A stretch of 64,000 nt of DNA. Origin: an uncultured Alphaproteobacteria bacterium. GTDB taxonomy: Bacteria; Pseudomonadota; Alphaproteobacteria; SP197. The notes under the pieces were generated by a model, which saw only the letters and a list, made by a program, of their open reading frames with translations, did no database searches and was not told the DNA's origin. The stretch spans positions 2,856,225-2,920,224 of the forward strand of contig OY282363.1 in the NCBI GenBank assembly GCA_958295695.1, read 5' to 3'. Made by a program: the position numbers and the translations under genes. Shown here one piece after another: positions 16,207-24,749 of this stretch (within the stretch, counting starts at the first letter, position 1; each line of letters starts with the position of its first letter).

Positions 16207-16839
16207 ATGAGCGGGCCTGAGACGATCCGGACGAGAAGGGCGCTGGCCCGGGGCGTCGCGGCCCTGATCGGCATCGAGCCGCGTTTCGGCGCCGTCCACG
16301 CGGCGACCGGCGATCCGCCGCTCCGGCTCGCGCGTCCCGGCCTCGCGACCGTGTTGCGGACGATCGCCGAGCAGTCGATCTCGCTCAAGGCCGCGGCCTC
16401 GGTCTGGGGCCGGTTGGCGGCCGAAATCGACCCCCACGACCCCGACTCCGTCCGCGCCGCGCCGGTGGACCGCCTGCGCGAGCTGGGTCTCACGCGGGCG
16501 AAGGGCCGGGCCTTCCACGGCGCGGCGGACGCCTGCGCGAGAGGGCTTTTCCGCGATCTGGAGGCGCTCGACGACGACGCGGCGCGCAAGGCGCTCACGG
16601 CGCTGCCGGGGGTCGGACCCTGGACGGCGGAAATCTACCTGCTGGCCTGCCTCGCCAGGGCGGACGCCTGGCCGGCGGGCGACGTGGCGCTGCAATCGGC
16701 GGCCGGCCGGGTTTTCGGGGTCGAGCCCAGACCGGACCGCGGGGCGCTGGAGGCGATGGCCGAGGCCTGGCGGCCTTGGCGCGCGGTCGCGGCGCGCCTG
16801 CTCTGGGCCTACCACCGCCGTCCGGCCACCGGGGCCTGA
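16207..16839 (+). CDS. alkA: DNA-3-methyladenine glycosylase II-like (HhH-GPD)
   Basis: This 210-residue base-excision repair glycosylase has a helix-hairpin-helix LTALPGVGPWTAEIYLL and the catalytic aspartate in WPAGDVALQSAAGR, as in AlkA. The N-terminal region includes VLRTIAEQSISLKAAASVWGR, which matches the typical EQQVS/QQIS segment. It removes alkylated purines. The protein is compact and lacks the Ada-like N-terminal domain. The best start is ATG 16207; ribosome site spacing is poor (GGGAGCG directly adjacent). Confidence 0.82.
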   Translation: MSGPETIRTRRALARGVAALIGIEPRFGAVHAATGDPPLRLARPGLATVLRTIAEQSISLKAAASVWGRLAAEIDPHDPDSVRAAPVDRLRELGLTRAKGRAFHGAADACARGLFRDLEALDDDAARKALTALPGVGPWTAEIYLLACLARADAWPAGDVALQSAAGRVFGVEPRPDRGALEAMAEAWRPWRAVAARLLWAYHRRPATGA

Positions 16840-16851
16840 ACCGGGCCGCAC

Positions 16852-16937
16852 CTCGGGGTGAGGGGGGAGTTGGATGGGGGCAAAAGCACAAATCCCCTCA
16901 TCCCGAATAGGTCCCGAAGGGCCGTATCGAGGGGCCG
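16852..16937. repeat. Intergenic repeat-like region between convergent genes
   Basis: Between the glycosylase and MATE genes lie fragments CATCCCGAATAGGTCCCGAA and GGCCGTATCGAGGGGCC. CGTATCGAGGG recurs near 56463 and, with a variation, near 51193. This appears to be a diverged member of the dispersed repeat family and may terminate both genes. Confidence 0.35.
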
Positions 16938-18317
16938 TCAGGCGAACGGCGCGATCTCCCGGCGCGAAATCGCGCGGAAGCGCAGCGCGAACAGCAGCGC
17001 CGCGACCGAAATGCCGATGAGTTCCGCCCACATGATGCCGGGCAGCCCGCCTTCCAGGCGGTGGCCCAGGAACCAGGCCGACGGCACCATGACCGCCCAG
17101 AAGGCGGCGAAGCCCAGCGCCGTGGTCGGCCACACGTCCGCCGCGCCGCGCAGGGCGCCGAGCAGGACGGCCTGGAGCCCGTCGCTCGGGATCATCAGGG
17201 CCGCGACCAGAAGCGTCGCCACGACGATCGGAACGACCGCGGGATCGTTGGTGTAGACCTCCGCGAGCGTCTCGGGCAGGAGCGCCACGGCGACGGCGAG
17301 CGGCGCCATCGCCAGCACGATCAGGCCGGCGCCGACCCAGCCCGCCATCGCCATGCCCTCGCGGTCGCGTCGCCCGATGGCGTTGCCGACGCGAACGGAG
17401 GTCGCGGTCGAGGTTCCGATCGCGATCATGAAGCAGAAGGCGACCACGTTGATGGCGACCTGGTAGGCGGCGACGGCGTTCGCGCCCAGATGGCCCGCCA
17501 TCATGGTGATTACGAGGAACGCCGTGGTCTCGAAGGCGTAGGAGAGCGACATCGGAACGCCCAGGCGGAGGAACCGGCGTTGCAGGGTCCCGAAGCCGGC
17601 GACCGCGCGGAAGACGCCGAACTCCGCCTTGTCGGCCATGGCGAGGATGTAGCCCATGACGCCGACGACCATGAGCCAGCGCGTCAGGCTGGTAGCCAGC
17701 ACGGCGCCCGCCGCGCCGCCGGGCTCGAAGCCCAGATGGCCGTGGATCAGGACCCAGTTGAAGCCGGCGTTCGCGACATTGGCGATCAGCATCACGACCA
17801 TGCCCGGCTTCACCCTGCCGACGCCTTCGAGGAACATCGAGGCGGCGGTGAAGAGGTAGATCGCGGGCATGCCCCAGGCGAACATGACGAGCACCCGGCC
17901 GCCCCCCTCGGCGAGGTCGTCGTCCTGGCCCGCCAGACGCAACAGGCTTTCGCCCTCGAACAGGACCGCCGCCCAGACGACGCCGAGGACCAGCGCGTCG
18001 AGCAGCGCGACCCAGAGGATGCGCCCGCAATCCCGCCGCCGTCCGGCGCCGTCGGCCTGGGACACCAGGATCACCGTGCCGGACAGCAGGCCGATGCCCA
18101 CCACCAGCATGGTCAGGTGCGGCGCGAACGCGATGCCCAGATAGGCGAGCTGGTCGCCGCCGGCCCGGCCGGTCATGATCGTGTCGACCGTGACCATGAT
18201 CAGAAGGCCGCAGCGGGCCACGATCACGGGGCCGGCCAGCTTCAGCGTGCGAACGACGTGTTCGCGCAGGCTCGCGGCCGGAGGACGCGCCGCCGGATCG
18301 GATGAAGCAAGCGCCAT
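16938..18317 (-). CDS. MATE-family efflux transporter (NorM-like)
   Basis: This 459-residue protein has about twelve membrane segments in two similar halves, the first starting LKLAGPVIVARCGLLIMVTV DTIM and the second LRLGVPMSLSYAFETTAF. It contains typical features: VDTIMTGRAGGDQLAYLGIA, GMPAIYLFTAASMFLEGVGR and AAYQVAINVVAF. Such pumps export cationic drugs or metabolites using Na+ or H+ gradients. The substrate is not predictable. It stands alone. Confidence 0.88.
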   Translation of the reverse strand: MALASSDPAARPPAASLREHVVRTLKLAGPVIVARCGLLIMVTVDTIMTGRAGGDQLAYLGIAFAPHLTMLVVGIGLLSGTVILVSQADGAGRRRDCGRILWVALLDALVLGVVWAAVLFEGESLLRLAGQDDDLAEGGGRVLVMFAWGMPAIYLFTAASMFLEGVGRVKPGMVVMLIANVANAGFNWVLIHGHLGFEPGGAAGAVLATSLTRWLMVVGVMGYILAMADKAEFGVFRAVAGFGTLQRRFLRLGVPMSLSYAFETTAFLVITMMAGHLGANAVAAYQVAINVVAFCFMIAIGTSTATSVRVGNAIGRRDREGMAMAGWVGAGLIVLAMAPLAVAVALLPETLAEVYTNDPAVVPIVVATLLVAALMIPSDGLQAVLLGALRGAADVWPTTALGFAAFWAVMVPSAWFLGHRLEGGLPGIMWAELIGISVAALLFALRFRAISRREIAPFA

Positions 18318-18489
18318 GGGGAGCGGCCCGTCTCGTGGGGCCGCCTCTTTAGCGCATCGGGCCGGCGGGCGCGAAGACGAATCCCCCCGTTCGACGACGA
18401 CGCGCCGCCGGCCGCCTTGCCGAGGCGATCCGGCGCGGCGCGCGACCGGGCGGGACCGTTCCGGGGCATGGCGGCTGGCGCGACAGTCT

Positions 18490-19302
18490 TCAATCGCCAG
18501 CCAGCGTCGAGACCAGATAGGCGCGGATGCGCGCGACGCTGTCCTCGTAGGCGTCCTCGTCGAACTTCAGCTCGTAGCCGTGGTAGACGCCGTTGCAGGC
18601 CATGCAGTCGTAAGAGTGGGTCGCGCCGGGATAGACGACCAGATCGACCGGCTCGCCGCGGCCGGAGAGGTTCTCGACCATGCTTTCGCACAGGCCCCAG
18701 GGCGTCCATCTGTCCGCATCGCCGATCGGGACCGGGACCGGCGCGCGGAACGGCTGGGAATCGCGGCTGCAATAGGGGTAGACCGCCACGACGCCCGCGA
18801 CGCGGAGCTTGAGGTCGTCGCGGATCGAGCCCGGTTCGGCGGCGGCCCGCGGCGCCACGCCGGCTCCGTGGGACCAGCCGATCACGACGACGCCCGAGGC
18901 GTCGACCTCCCCGCGCGAGCGCAGATAGACGAGGGCGCCGTTGAGGTCCGCCGCGCGCGGGACCGGCTTTCGGATGTCCGTGCAGATCTCGCCGAGGCCG
19001 CGCGGCGCGAAGCTGTCGACGCGAAGGCTGGCGAAGCCCCAGTCGGCGAACAGCTCCGCCCAGCGCGCGTGCTTGTTCAGCAAGCCGGCGCAGCCGTGCG
19101 GCATCACGACGGCCGGGTGCGGTCCCGGCGCGTCCGGCAATGTCAGGAGGCCGGTGACGACGCCGGGCTCGATGGCCGACGCACCGGGAAAGGTCTCCAG
19201 CGACTCGAACGCGACCCGCTCCGTGAGATGAGCCGCCTCCGCCGCCGGCGAGGCCGCGCACAGAGCCAGAGCGACGGCAAGGATGCGCCCAAGCGACCGC
19301 AT
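18490..19302 (-). CDS. Secreted dienelactone hydrolase-family alpha/beta hydrolase
   Basis: This 270-residue protein has a Sec signal peptide (MRSLGRILAVALALCAASPA, cleavage near AEA-AH). The mature part shows PHPAVVMPHGCAGLLNKH, the nucleophile elbow VVVIGWSHGAGV with serine, and the late histidine in VVYPGATHSYDC. That fits dienelactone hydrolase-like enzymes acting in the periplasm. Natural substrate is unknown. ATG 19302 is chosen because the signal peptide starts there; the longer open frame adds unrelated residues. Confidence 0.8.
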   Translation of the reverse strand: MRSLGRILAVALALCAASPAAEAAHLTERVAFESLETFPGASAIEPGVVTGLLTLPDAPGPHPAVVMPHGCAGLLNKHARWAELFADWGFASLRVDSFAPRGLGEICTDIRKPVPRAADLNGALVYLRSRGEVDASGVVVIGWSHGAGVAPRAAAEPGSIRDDLKLRVAGVVAVYPYCSRDSQPFRAPVPVPIGDADRWTPWGLCESMVENLSGRGEPVDLVVYPGATHSYDCMACNGVYHGYELKFDEDAYEDSVARIRAYLVSTLAGD

Positions 19303-19339
19303 GGGGTTCCGGCCGCGCCGCGGCGTCCCGCGCGAAACC

Positions 19340-21127
19340 TCAGGGGCTCGCGCCGGCATGCCACCAGCTCCCGATGTCCGTCCCGTAGAGCGGCGCGACG
19401 CCGGAGTGGGTCACGGCCCGCCAGTGCGCCACCGTGTCGGCATCGCGGTGATAGAGCGGCAGGACGTGACGCCCCCACATCAGCACCCGATCGAGAGCCC
19501 GGGCCGCGGCCTTCAGATCCTCGGGCGCGCGGGCGTCAGCCAGCGCGGCGATCAGGCCGTCGAGAACGGGGTCCTCGATCCCGGCGTAGTTCCGGCTGCC
19601 CTCGCTGTCCGCCGCCTCGCTGCCCCAATAGATGAACTGCTCGTTGCCCGGCGAGAGCGAGACGCCCCATCGGCGGATCATGGCGTCGAAGTCGAAGGTC
19701 GCGATCCGGGTCTGGTACTGCGCCGCGTCGATGGTCCTGAGGCCGGCGCGGATGCCGAGCCGCTCGAGGTTCGCGAGCCACGGCAGCATGATGCGCTCGA
19801 ACGCCGGATCGCCGAGCAGGAGCTCGAAGGTCAGCGGCGTCCCGGTCGTCCCGTGGACGAGCACGCCGTCCTCCAGGACGTATCCCGCCTCCGCGAGCAG
19901 GGCGCCGGCCCGGCGGAGTTGATCGCGCAAACGCCCGCTTCCGTCCGTTTCGGGCCAACGCCAGGGCGCCTCGAACAGGGCTTCGGGCAGGCGGTCCCGC
20001 CAGGGCTCGAGCAGGGCGAGCTCGCCGCCCGCCGCCGGGCCGGACGCGGCGAGATCCGAGCCGCCGAACAGGCTGGAGGTCCGCTCGTACTGACCGTGGA
20101 GCAGGTTCTCGTTGGTCCAGGCGAAATCGAAGGCCAGGCCCATCGCCTCGCGCACGCGCACATCGTCGAACGGCGGGCGCCGCTGGTTCCAGGCGACCCC
20201 GAGCAGGCCCGACGGCCGGCCGTGGGGCAGGCTCTCGAGCGCGATCTCGCCGCTTTCGACCGCGGGGCCGTCGTATCCCGTCGCCCAGCGCAGGGCGTCG
20301 GTCTCGAAGCGGACATCGATATCCCCCGCGAGGAAAGCCTGGAGCGCGACGTTGGAATCGCGGAACCAGATGTGCTCGACGGTCTCGAAGTTGTGGCGGC
20401 CGATGTGCTGCGGCAGGTCCCAGCCCCAGAATCCAGGGTCGCGCTCGTAGACCACCCGGCGGCCCGGATCGATCTCGGCGACGCGGTAGGGCCCTGTCCC
20501 GAGAGGCGCCTCCAGGCTCGTGCGGTCGAAGGGAACGTCCTCGAAGTAGGCGCGGGAGAGCGCCGGCATGAGGCACAGGATGAGCGGCAGCTCCCAGTTG
20601 CCCGCTTCCAGGTCGAAACGGACGGAGCGTTCGCCGAGCGCCCGCACCTCGATGACGCCCGAATAGTAGGTCCGCATGTGGGGCTTGCCCTCCTTTCGGA
20701 GCGTTTCGTAGGTGAACAGGATGTCTTGCGCCGTGACGGGCGATCCGTCCTGGAACCGCGCGCGCGGGTCCAGGTGGAAGACGATCGCGCCGCGGTCCTC
20801 CGCCAGTTCGACCGACTCCGCGACCTGCGGGTAGAAGGTGAACGGCTCGTCGGGCGTGCGGTACATCAGGCTCTGGTAAACGAGGTCCAGGCCGCGCGCG
20901 GGCACGCCGTGGACGATATAGGGGTTCATGCTGTCGAACGTGCCCACCTCGGAAAACCTGAGCGTCCCCCCCGTGGGCGCGTCGGGATGGACCCAGGGGA
21001 AGGGGCCGACGGGGCCGTCCGGGTAGGCGGCGTCGCCGTGCATGGCGAGCCCGCGAAGACGCGGCCCGTCCGCGCCGGCCGGAAAGGCCAGCACGGCCAC
21101 GAGAACGACAAGCGCGACCGTCTTCAT
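19340..21127 (-). CDS. ABC transporter periplasmic binding protein, family 5 (YejA/OppA-like)
   Basis: This 595-residue protein starts with a signal peptide (MKTVALVVLVAVLAFPAGAD). Family 5 landmarks include GTLRFSEVGTFDSMNPYIVHG, SPVTAQDILFTYETL, GTGPYRVAEIDPGRRVVYER, VREAMGLAFDFAWTNENL and a C-terminal DRVLMWGRHVLPLYH. It resembles YejA-like proteins for oligopeptides or microcin C. No permease or ATPase genes are beside it, so it must use a transporter elsewhere or be an orphan. Translation from 21127 gives the cleanest signal peptide; a further in-frame ATG lies upstream. Confidence 0.87.
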   Translation of the reverse strand: MKTVALVVLVAVLAFPAGADGPRLRGLAMHGDAAYPDGPVGPFPWVHPDAPTGGTLRFSEVGTFDSMNPYIVHGVPARGLDLVYQSLMYRTPDEPFTFYPQVAESVELAEDRGAIVFHLDPRARFQDGSPVTAQDILFTYETLRKEGKPHMRTYYSGVIEVRALGERSVRFDLEAGNWELPLILCLMPALSRAYFEDVPFDRTSLEAPLGTGPYRVAEIDPGRRVVYERDPGFWGWDLPQHIGRHNFETVEHIWFRDSNVALQAFLAGDIDVRFETDALRWATGYDGPAVESGEIALESLPHGRPSGLLGVAWNQRRPPFDDVRVREAMGLAFDFAWTNENLLHGQYERTSSLFGGSDLAASGPAAGGELALLEPWRDRLPEALFEAPWRWPETDGSGRLRDQLRRAGALLAEAGYVLEDGVLVHGTTGTPLTFELLLGDPAFERIMLPWLANLERLGIRAGLRTIDAAQYQTRIATFDFDAMIRRWGVSLSPGNEQFIYWGSEAADSEGSRNYAGIEDPVLDGLIAALADARAPEDLKAAARALDRVLMWGRHVLPLYHRDADTVAHWRAVTHSGVAPLYGTDIGSWWHAGASP

Positions 21128-21217
21128 GGCGGTCCCGGGCGATTTCGGGCCGTTCATCCGCATAACATGCCCGGTCGATTTCATGCGCCGCCGTTATCCT
21201 TGGAGGTTTGTTTCGCC

Positions 21218-22085
21218 GTGTCGGTCTTCGCCACGAGCATCGCCGCCGAGATCGACTTCGAACGCGACGGCAAGCAGGTCTGCCGCCCGCATCCGCCCAA
21301 CTCGGTGACCCGTTCGGCCTACGGAGTGATCCCGATTCCGGTCGCCGTCGTCAAGAACGGAAGCGGCCCCACGGTGCTGCCGATGGCCGGCAACCATGGC
21401 GACGAGTATGAAGGCCAGATCGCGCTCGGCAACCCGATCCGCGAACTGGAGTCCGATTCCGTGGCGGGCCGCGTCATCGTCCTTCCCTCCGCGAACCTTC
21501 CGGCGGCGCGGGCGGGCCGGAGGACCTCGACCCTGGACGGCGCCAACCTCAACCGCATCTTCCCGGCCGACTCCAGGCTCGGCCCGATCCACTACATCGA
21601 GCATCGTCCGATGGCGATGGCCGACATCCTCGTCGACCTGCATTCGGGCGGCGCCTCGCTGGCCTACCTGCCCTTCGTCGCCGCCACGCTCACCGGCGAC
21701 GCGGCGCTCGACCGCGAGTCCTACGCGCTGATGCGCGCTTTCGGCGGACCCTACGGCCACATCTCGAACGCCGGCGGTTCCGCAAATTCGGTGGCCGCGG
21801 CGGCGGCGACCCCGACTGCCTCCGCCTCGTCGTCCGGGACGTGCGGAACCTTCCCGCCCGCGCCGGCGTCCGGCTGGACGACGAGGTCCGGACCGGAGAC
21901 CGGGCGGGCGCGGTCCACAGTCTCGAGCATCCGGAGCGGAAGCCCACTCCGGTCCGTTTCCGCGCGGCGGGCCTGGCGATCCGCCTGCGGGCCATCGGCC
22001 GGGTCGAGCCGGGCGACTGCCTGGCCCACCAGGCCATCGACATCGACGAACCCGACTTCCCGGACCTATGGACCGACATCGAGAA
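21218..22085 (+). pseudogene. Disrupted AstE/AspA-family deacylase (DoeB-like)
   Basis: From GTG 21218 (TTGGAGG ahead) the frame reads VVKNGSGPTVLPMAGNHGDE, NLNRIFP and ADILVDLHSGG, with zinc ligands H/E of the NHGDE motif and the later His in LHSGG. This is close to N-acetyl-diaminobutyrate deacetylase DoeB and relatives. After SNAGGSANSVAAA near 21800 similarity jumps to another frame (GGGDPDCLRLVVRDVRN, then RAGAVHSLEHPE and GRVEPGDCLAHQAIDI). Internal pieces are missing at the jump and before the C-terminal block. The gene is therefore a pseudogene with a frame-changing deletion. Confidence 0.72.
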
Positions 22086-22481
22086 CGGGGGCGCCTTCGA
22101 GACGTCCTGGCCGCCGCGCTCGCGGCGAGACGCCGTTCGTCCGAGGACCCGCGCGCCATGGCGGCGGCCCACGACGCCCGCGACGAGGCGGCCGAAGCGG
22201 GCCGGCTCGGCAAGCACGAGGATCTCGCCTTCCACATGGAGATCGCGCGGGCGGCCGGCAACGACCTGTTCGCCGAGACCATGGAGATGCCGCGCGACGA
22301 TATCCGGGACGGCATGGACATGGCGCGCGGCCTGACCGGCGCCGAACGGGAGGCGCGGGCGCGCATCCCGAAGGACGAACACGGCGCCATGCTGGACGCC
22401 ATCGCCGACAGCGACCGGGCCCGGGTCGCCATGCGCGCCCATCTCCAGAACGCCCAGCGCCGCATCGTCGGTTCGGGCTGA
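22068..22481 (+). pseudogene. Remnant of a GntR-family regulator (FCD domain only)
   Basis: The frame ending at 22481 matches the C-terminal FCD ligand-binding domain of FadR-type GntR regulators: RRSSEDPRAMAAAHDARDEA, LAFHMEIARAAGNDLFAE, DEHGAMLDAIADSDRARVAM and RAHLQNAQRRI. The N-terminal winged helix is absent, and the upstream part merges into the broken deacylase. An intact regulator would be about 230 residues. It was probably the regulator of the deacylase gene set and is no longer a DNA-binding protein. Confidence 0.65.
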
Positions 22482-22657
22482 CCGCCTTCCATTCCCGCCG
22501 ACGACCCGCGCCCGTGGAGCGGGTCCGAATGGGCGACTCCGCTCCGACTCCGCGATCCGGAACGGATTCACGCGATCGGACGGAACCGTCGGGCGGTCCC
22601 GCCCGATTGAGATCCGCTCCGGGGCGGCTATCGTCGCGGTTGGGGAGGACATTCGAG

Positions 22658-24703
22658 ATGGTCAACCTCGTTGCCGCGGGTGACGGCGCGAGAATACGCG
22701 CGGAGTTCCCGCGCGCCGTGCGCGTCGTCGAGCACCAGTGGATTCCGATGCCGGACGGCGCGCGACTCGCCGCCCGCATGTGGCTGCCCGAGGACGCCCT
22801 GGACGATCCCGTTCCCGCGATCGTCGAATACATCCCGTACCGCCAGCGCGACTTCACGCTGCCGCGCGACGAGCTGATCCATCCCTGGTTCGCGGGCCAC
22901 GGCTACGCCGCGATCCGGCTCGACACGCGGGGGTCGGGCAATTCCGAGGGCCTGCCGATGGACGAGTACGTGCGCCAGGAGCAGGACGACATGCTGGCCG
23001 CGCTGGCCTGGATCGCCTCACGGCCCTGGTGCACCGGCGCCTGCGGCATGATCGGCATCTCCTGGGGCGGATTCAGCGCCCTGCAGACCGCCTTCCACCG
23101 GCCGCCGGAACTCAGGGCCGTCATCACGCTCTGCTCGACCGACGACCGCTACGCCGACGACGTGCACTTCATGGGCGGCTGCCTCTTGCGGAACAACCTG
23201 GCTTGGGGCGGCCAGGCCCAGGCTTACTTCGCCCGGCCGCCGGATCCGGAGGTCGTGGGGGCCGTCTGGCGCGACATGTGGATGGAGCGTCTGGGGAACG
23301 TCCCGTTTCCGGTCGCCGAGTGGCTTTCCCACCAGCGGCGCGACGGCTACTGGAAGCACGGCTCGGTCTGCGAGGACTGGAGCGCGATCCAATGCCCGGT
23401 CCTCGCCGTCACCGGCTGGGCCGACGGCTACACGAACGCCGCCCTGAGGCTCATGGCCGGGCTCACGGTCCCGCGGCGCTGCCTGATCGGCCCCTGGGCC
23501 CATGGCTACCCGCATCTGGCGGTGCCGGGTCCCGCCATCGGGTTCCTCCAGGAGTGCCGGCGCTGGTGGGATCGCTGGCTCAAGGGCGTCGAGAACGGCG
23601 TCGACGGGGAACCGATGGTGCGCCTGTGGCTGCAGGACCCGGCGCCGCCGGCCTGCGAACACACGACGAGGCCGGGACGGTGGATCGCCGAACGGGACTG
23701 GCCCGCGCCCGGCGTCGGGACCGAAACCTACGGTCTCGCTCCCGGAGAACGACTGGTGAAGGGCCGGGGCTCGGGCGGGATCGTCGTGGCGACGCCGCTG
23801 GCCGTGGGGACGCTGGCCGGCGAGTGGAACCCGCACGGCATCGGTCCGGAACTGCCGGTCGACCAGCGCCCCGAGGATGCGCTGTCCGCGGTGTTCGACG
23901 GCGGCGAACTGGAGGACGACATCGCCATCGTCGGCGCGCCGCGTCTGCGCCTGCGGCTGGTTTCCGACAAGCCGGTGGCGACGCTCGCGGCGCGGCTCGA
24001 GAGCGTCGGACCCGACGGCGTCTCGGCGCCGATCACCTGGGGCTGCCTCAACCTGACCCACCGCGAAAGCCACGAGACGCCGACGCCTCTCGAACCCGGC
24101 GCGCCGTTCGACGCCGAGATCGCGATGAACGCCGTCGCCCAGGTGGCGCCCGCGGGGCATCGCCTCCGCCTCGCGCTCGCGAACGGAAGCTGGCCGCTTC
24201 TGTGGCCCGCGCCGGAACGGGCCAACCTCACGGTCGACGGCGCCGCGAGCGCGCTGGAGCTGCCGATCCGCGAACCCGGCCCGCTCGACGCGGCGCTCGC
24301 CGGCTTCGACGAACCCGAGATCCCGCCGCCGCCCGGCGTGACCTGGTTGCGGCCCTTCGCCCGCTCGCGGCGGATCGTAACGGACCTCGCGACGGACCGG
24401 ACCGAACTCCTGCTCGACAAGGACGACGGCGCCTACAGGATCGAGAGCCACGGCATGGTGGTGGACCAGACCGGTTGGGAACGCCAGTCGATCGTCGAAG
24501 GCGATCCGCTTTCCAACCGCGGCGAGGTCGGCTGGCGCATCCGTCAGGAGCGCGGCGACTGGACGGTCTCGGTCGAGGCCACGACGGTCCTCACCTGCGA
24601 CGCGGCGTCCTTCCACGTCGAAACCCGCCTGAAGGCGGCGGAAGGCGGCGAGCCCGTCTTCGACGAGACCCGGCGGCGCGCCATCCCCCGCGATCTGCTC
24701 TGA
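22658..24703 (+). CDS. CocE/NonD-family hydrolase
   Basis: This 681-residue alpha/beta hydrolase of the X-Pro dipeptidyl-peptidase S15 type has the N-terminal MPDGARLAARMWLPEDA, the oxyanion region VEYIPYRQRD, RLDTRGSGNSEG, the nucleophile Ser135 in GMIGISWGGFSALQT, and a later histidine region GPWAHGYPH. A C-terminal jelly-roll PepX domain follows (AVFDGGELEDDIAIVGAPR). It hydrolyses esters, amides or peptides. GGGGAGGAC precedes ATG 22658. It is an intact single gene flanked by decayed genes upstream. Confidence 0.88.
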   Translation: MVNLVAAGDGARIRAEFPRAVRVVEHQWIPMPDGARLAARMWLPEDALDDPVPAIVEYIPYRQRDFTLPRDELIHPWFAGHGYAAIRLDTRGSGNSEGLPMDEYVRQEQDDMLAALAWIASRPWCTGACGMIGISWGGFSALQTAFHRPPELRAVITLCSTDDRYADDVHFMGGCLLRNNLAWGGQAQAYFARPPDPEVVGAVWRDMWMERLGNVPFPVAEWLSHQRRDGYWKHGSVCEDWSAIQCPVLAVTGWADGYTNAALRLMAGLTVPRRCLIGPWAHGYPHLAVPGPAIGFLQECRRWWDRWLKGVENGVDGEPMVRLWLQDPAPPACEHTTRPGRWIAERDWPAPGVGTETYGLAPGERLVKGRGSGGIVVATPLAVGTLAGEWNPHGIGPELPVDQRPEDALSAVFDGGELEDDIAIVGAPRLRLRLVSDKPVATLAARLESVGPDGVSAPITWGCLNLTHRESHETPTPLEPGAPFDAEIAMNAVAQVAPAGHRLRLALANGSWPLLWPAPERANLTVDGAASALELPIREPGPLDAALAGFDEPEIPPPPGVTWLRPFARSRRIVTDLATDRTELLLDKDDGAYRIESHGMVVDQTGWERQSIVEGDPLSNRGEVGWRIRQERGDWTVSVEATTVLTCDAASFHVETRLKAAEGGEPVFDETRRRAIPRDLL

Positions 24704-24709
24704 CGGAGA

Positions 24710-24737
24710 GGGGCCGCCCCCTCGCGGCGGCGGCCCC
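24710..24737. terminator. Possible bidirectional terminator between convergent genes
   Basis: GGGGCCGCC (24710-24718) pairs with GGCGGCCCC (24729-24737) in the 46-bp gap between two convergent stops. There is no U-tract, so efficiency is uncertain. Confidence 0.35.
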
Positions 24738-24749
24738 CGTGCGTCCGGA

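Noticed and set aside
19283..24703. A single open frame of 1806 codons on the plus strand
   Set aside because: It is a chance read-through of antisense binding-protein sequence, the broken deacylase and the CocE gene. Only the last 681 codons and the deacylase part show family similarity.
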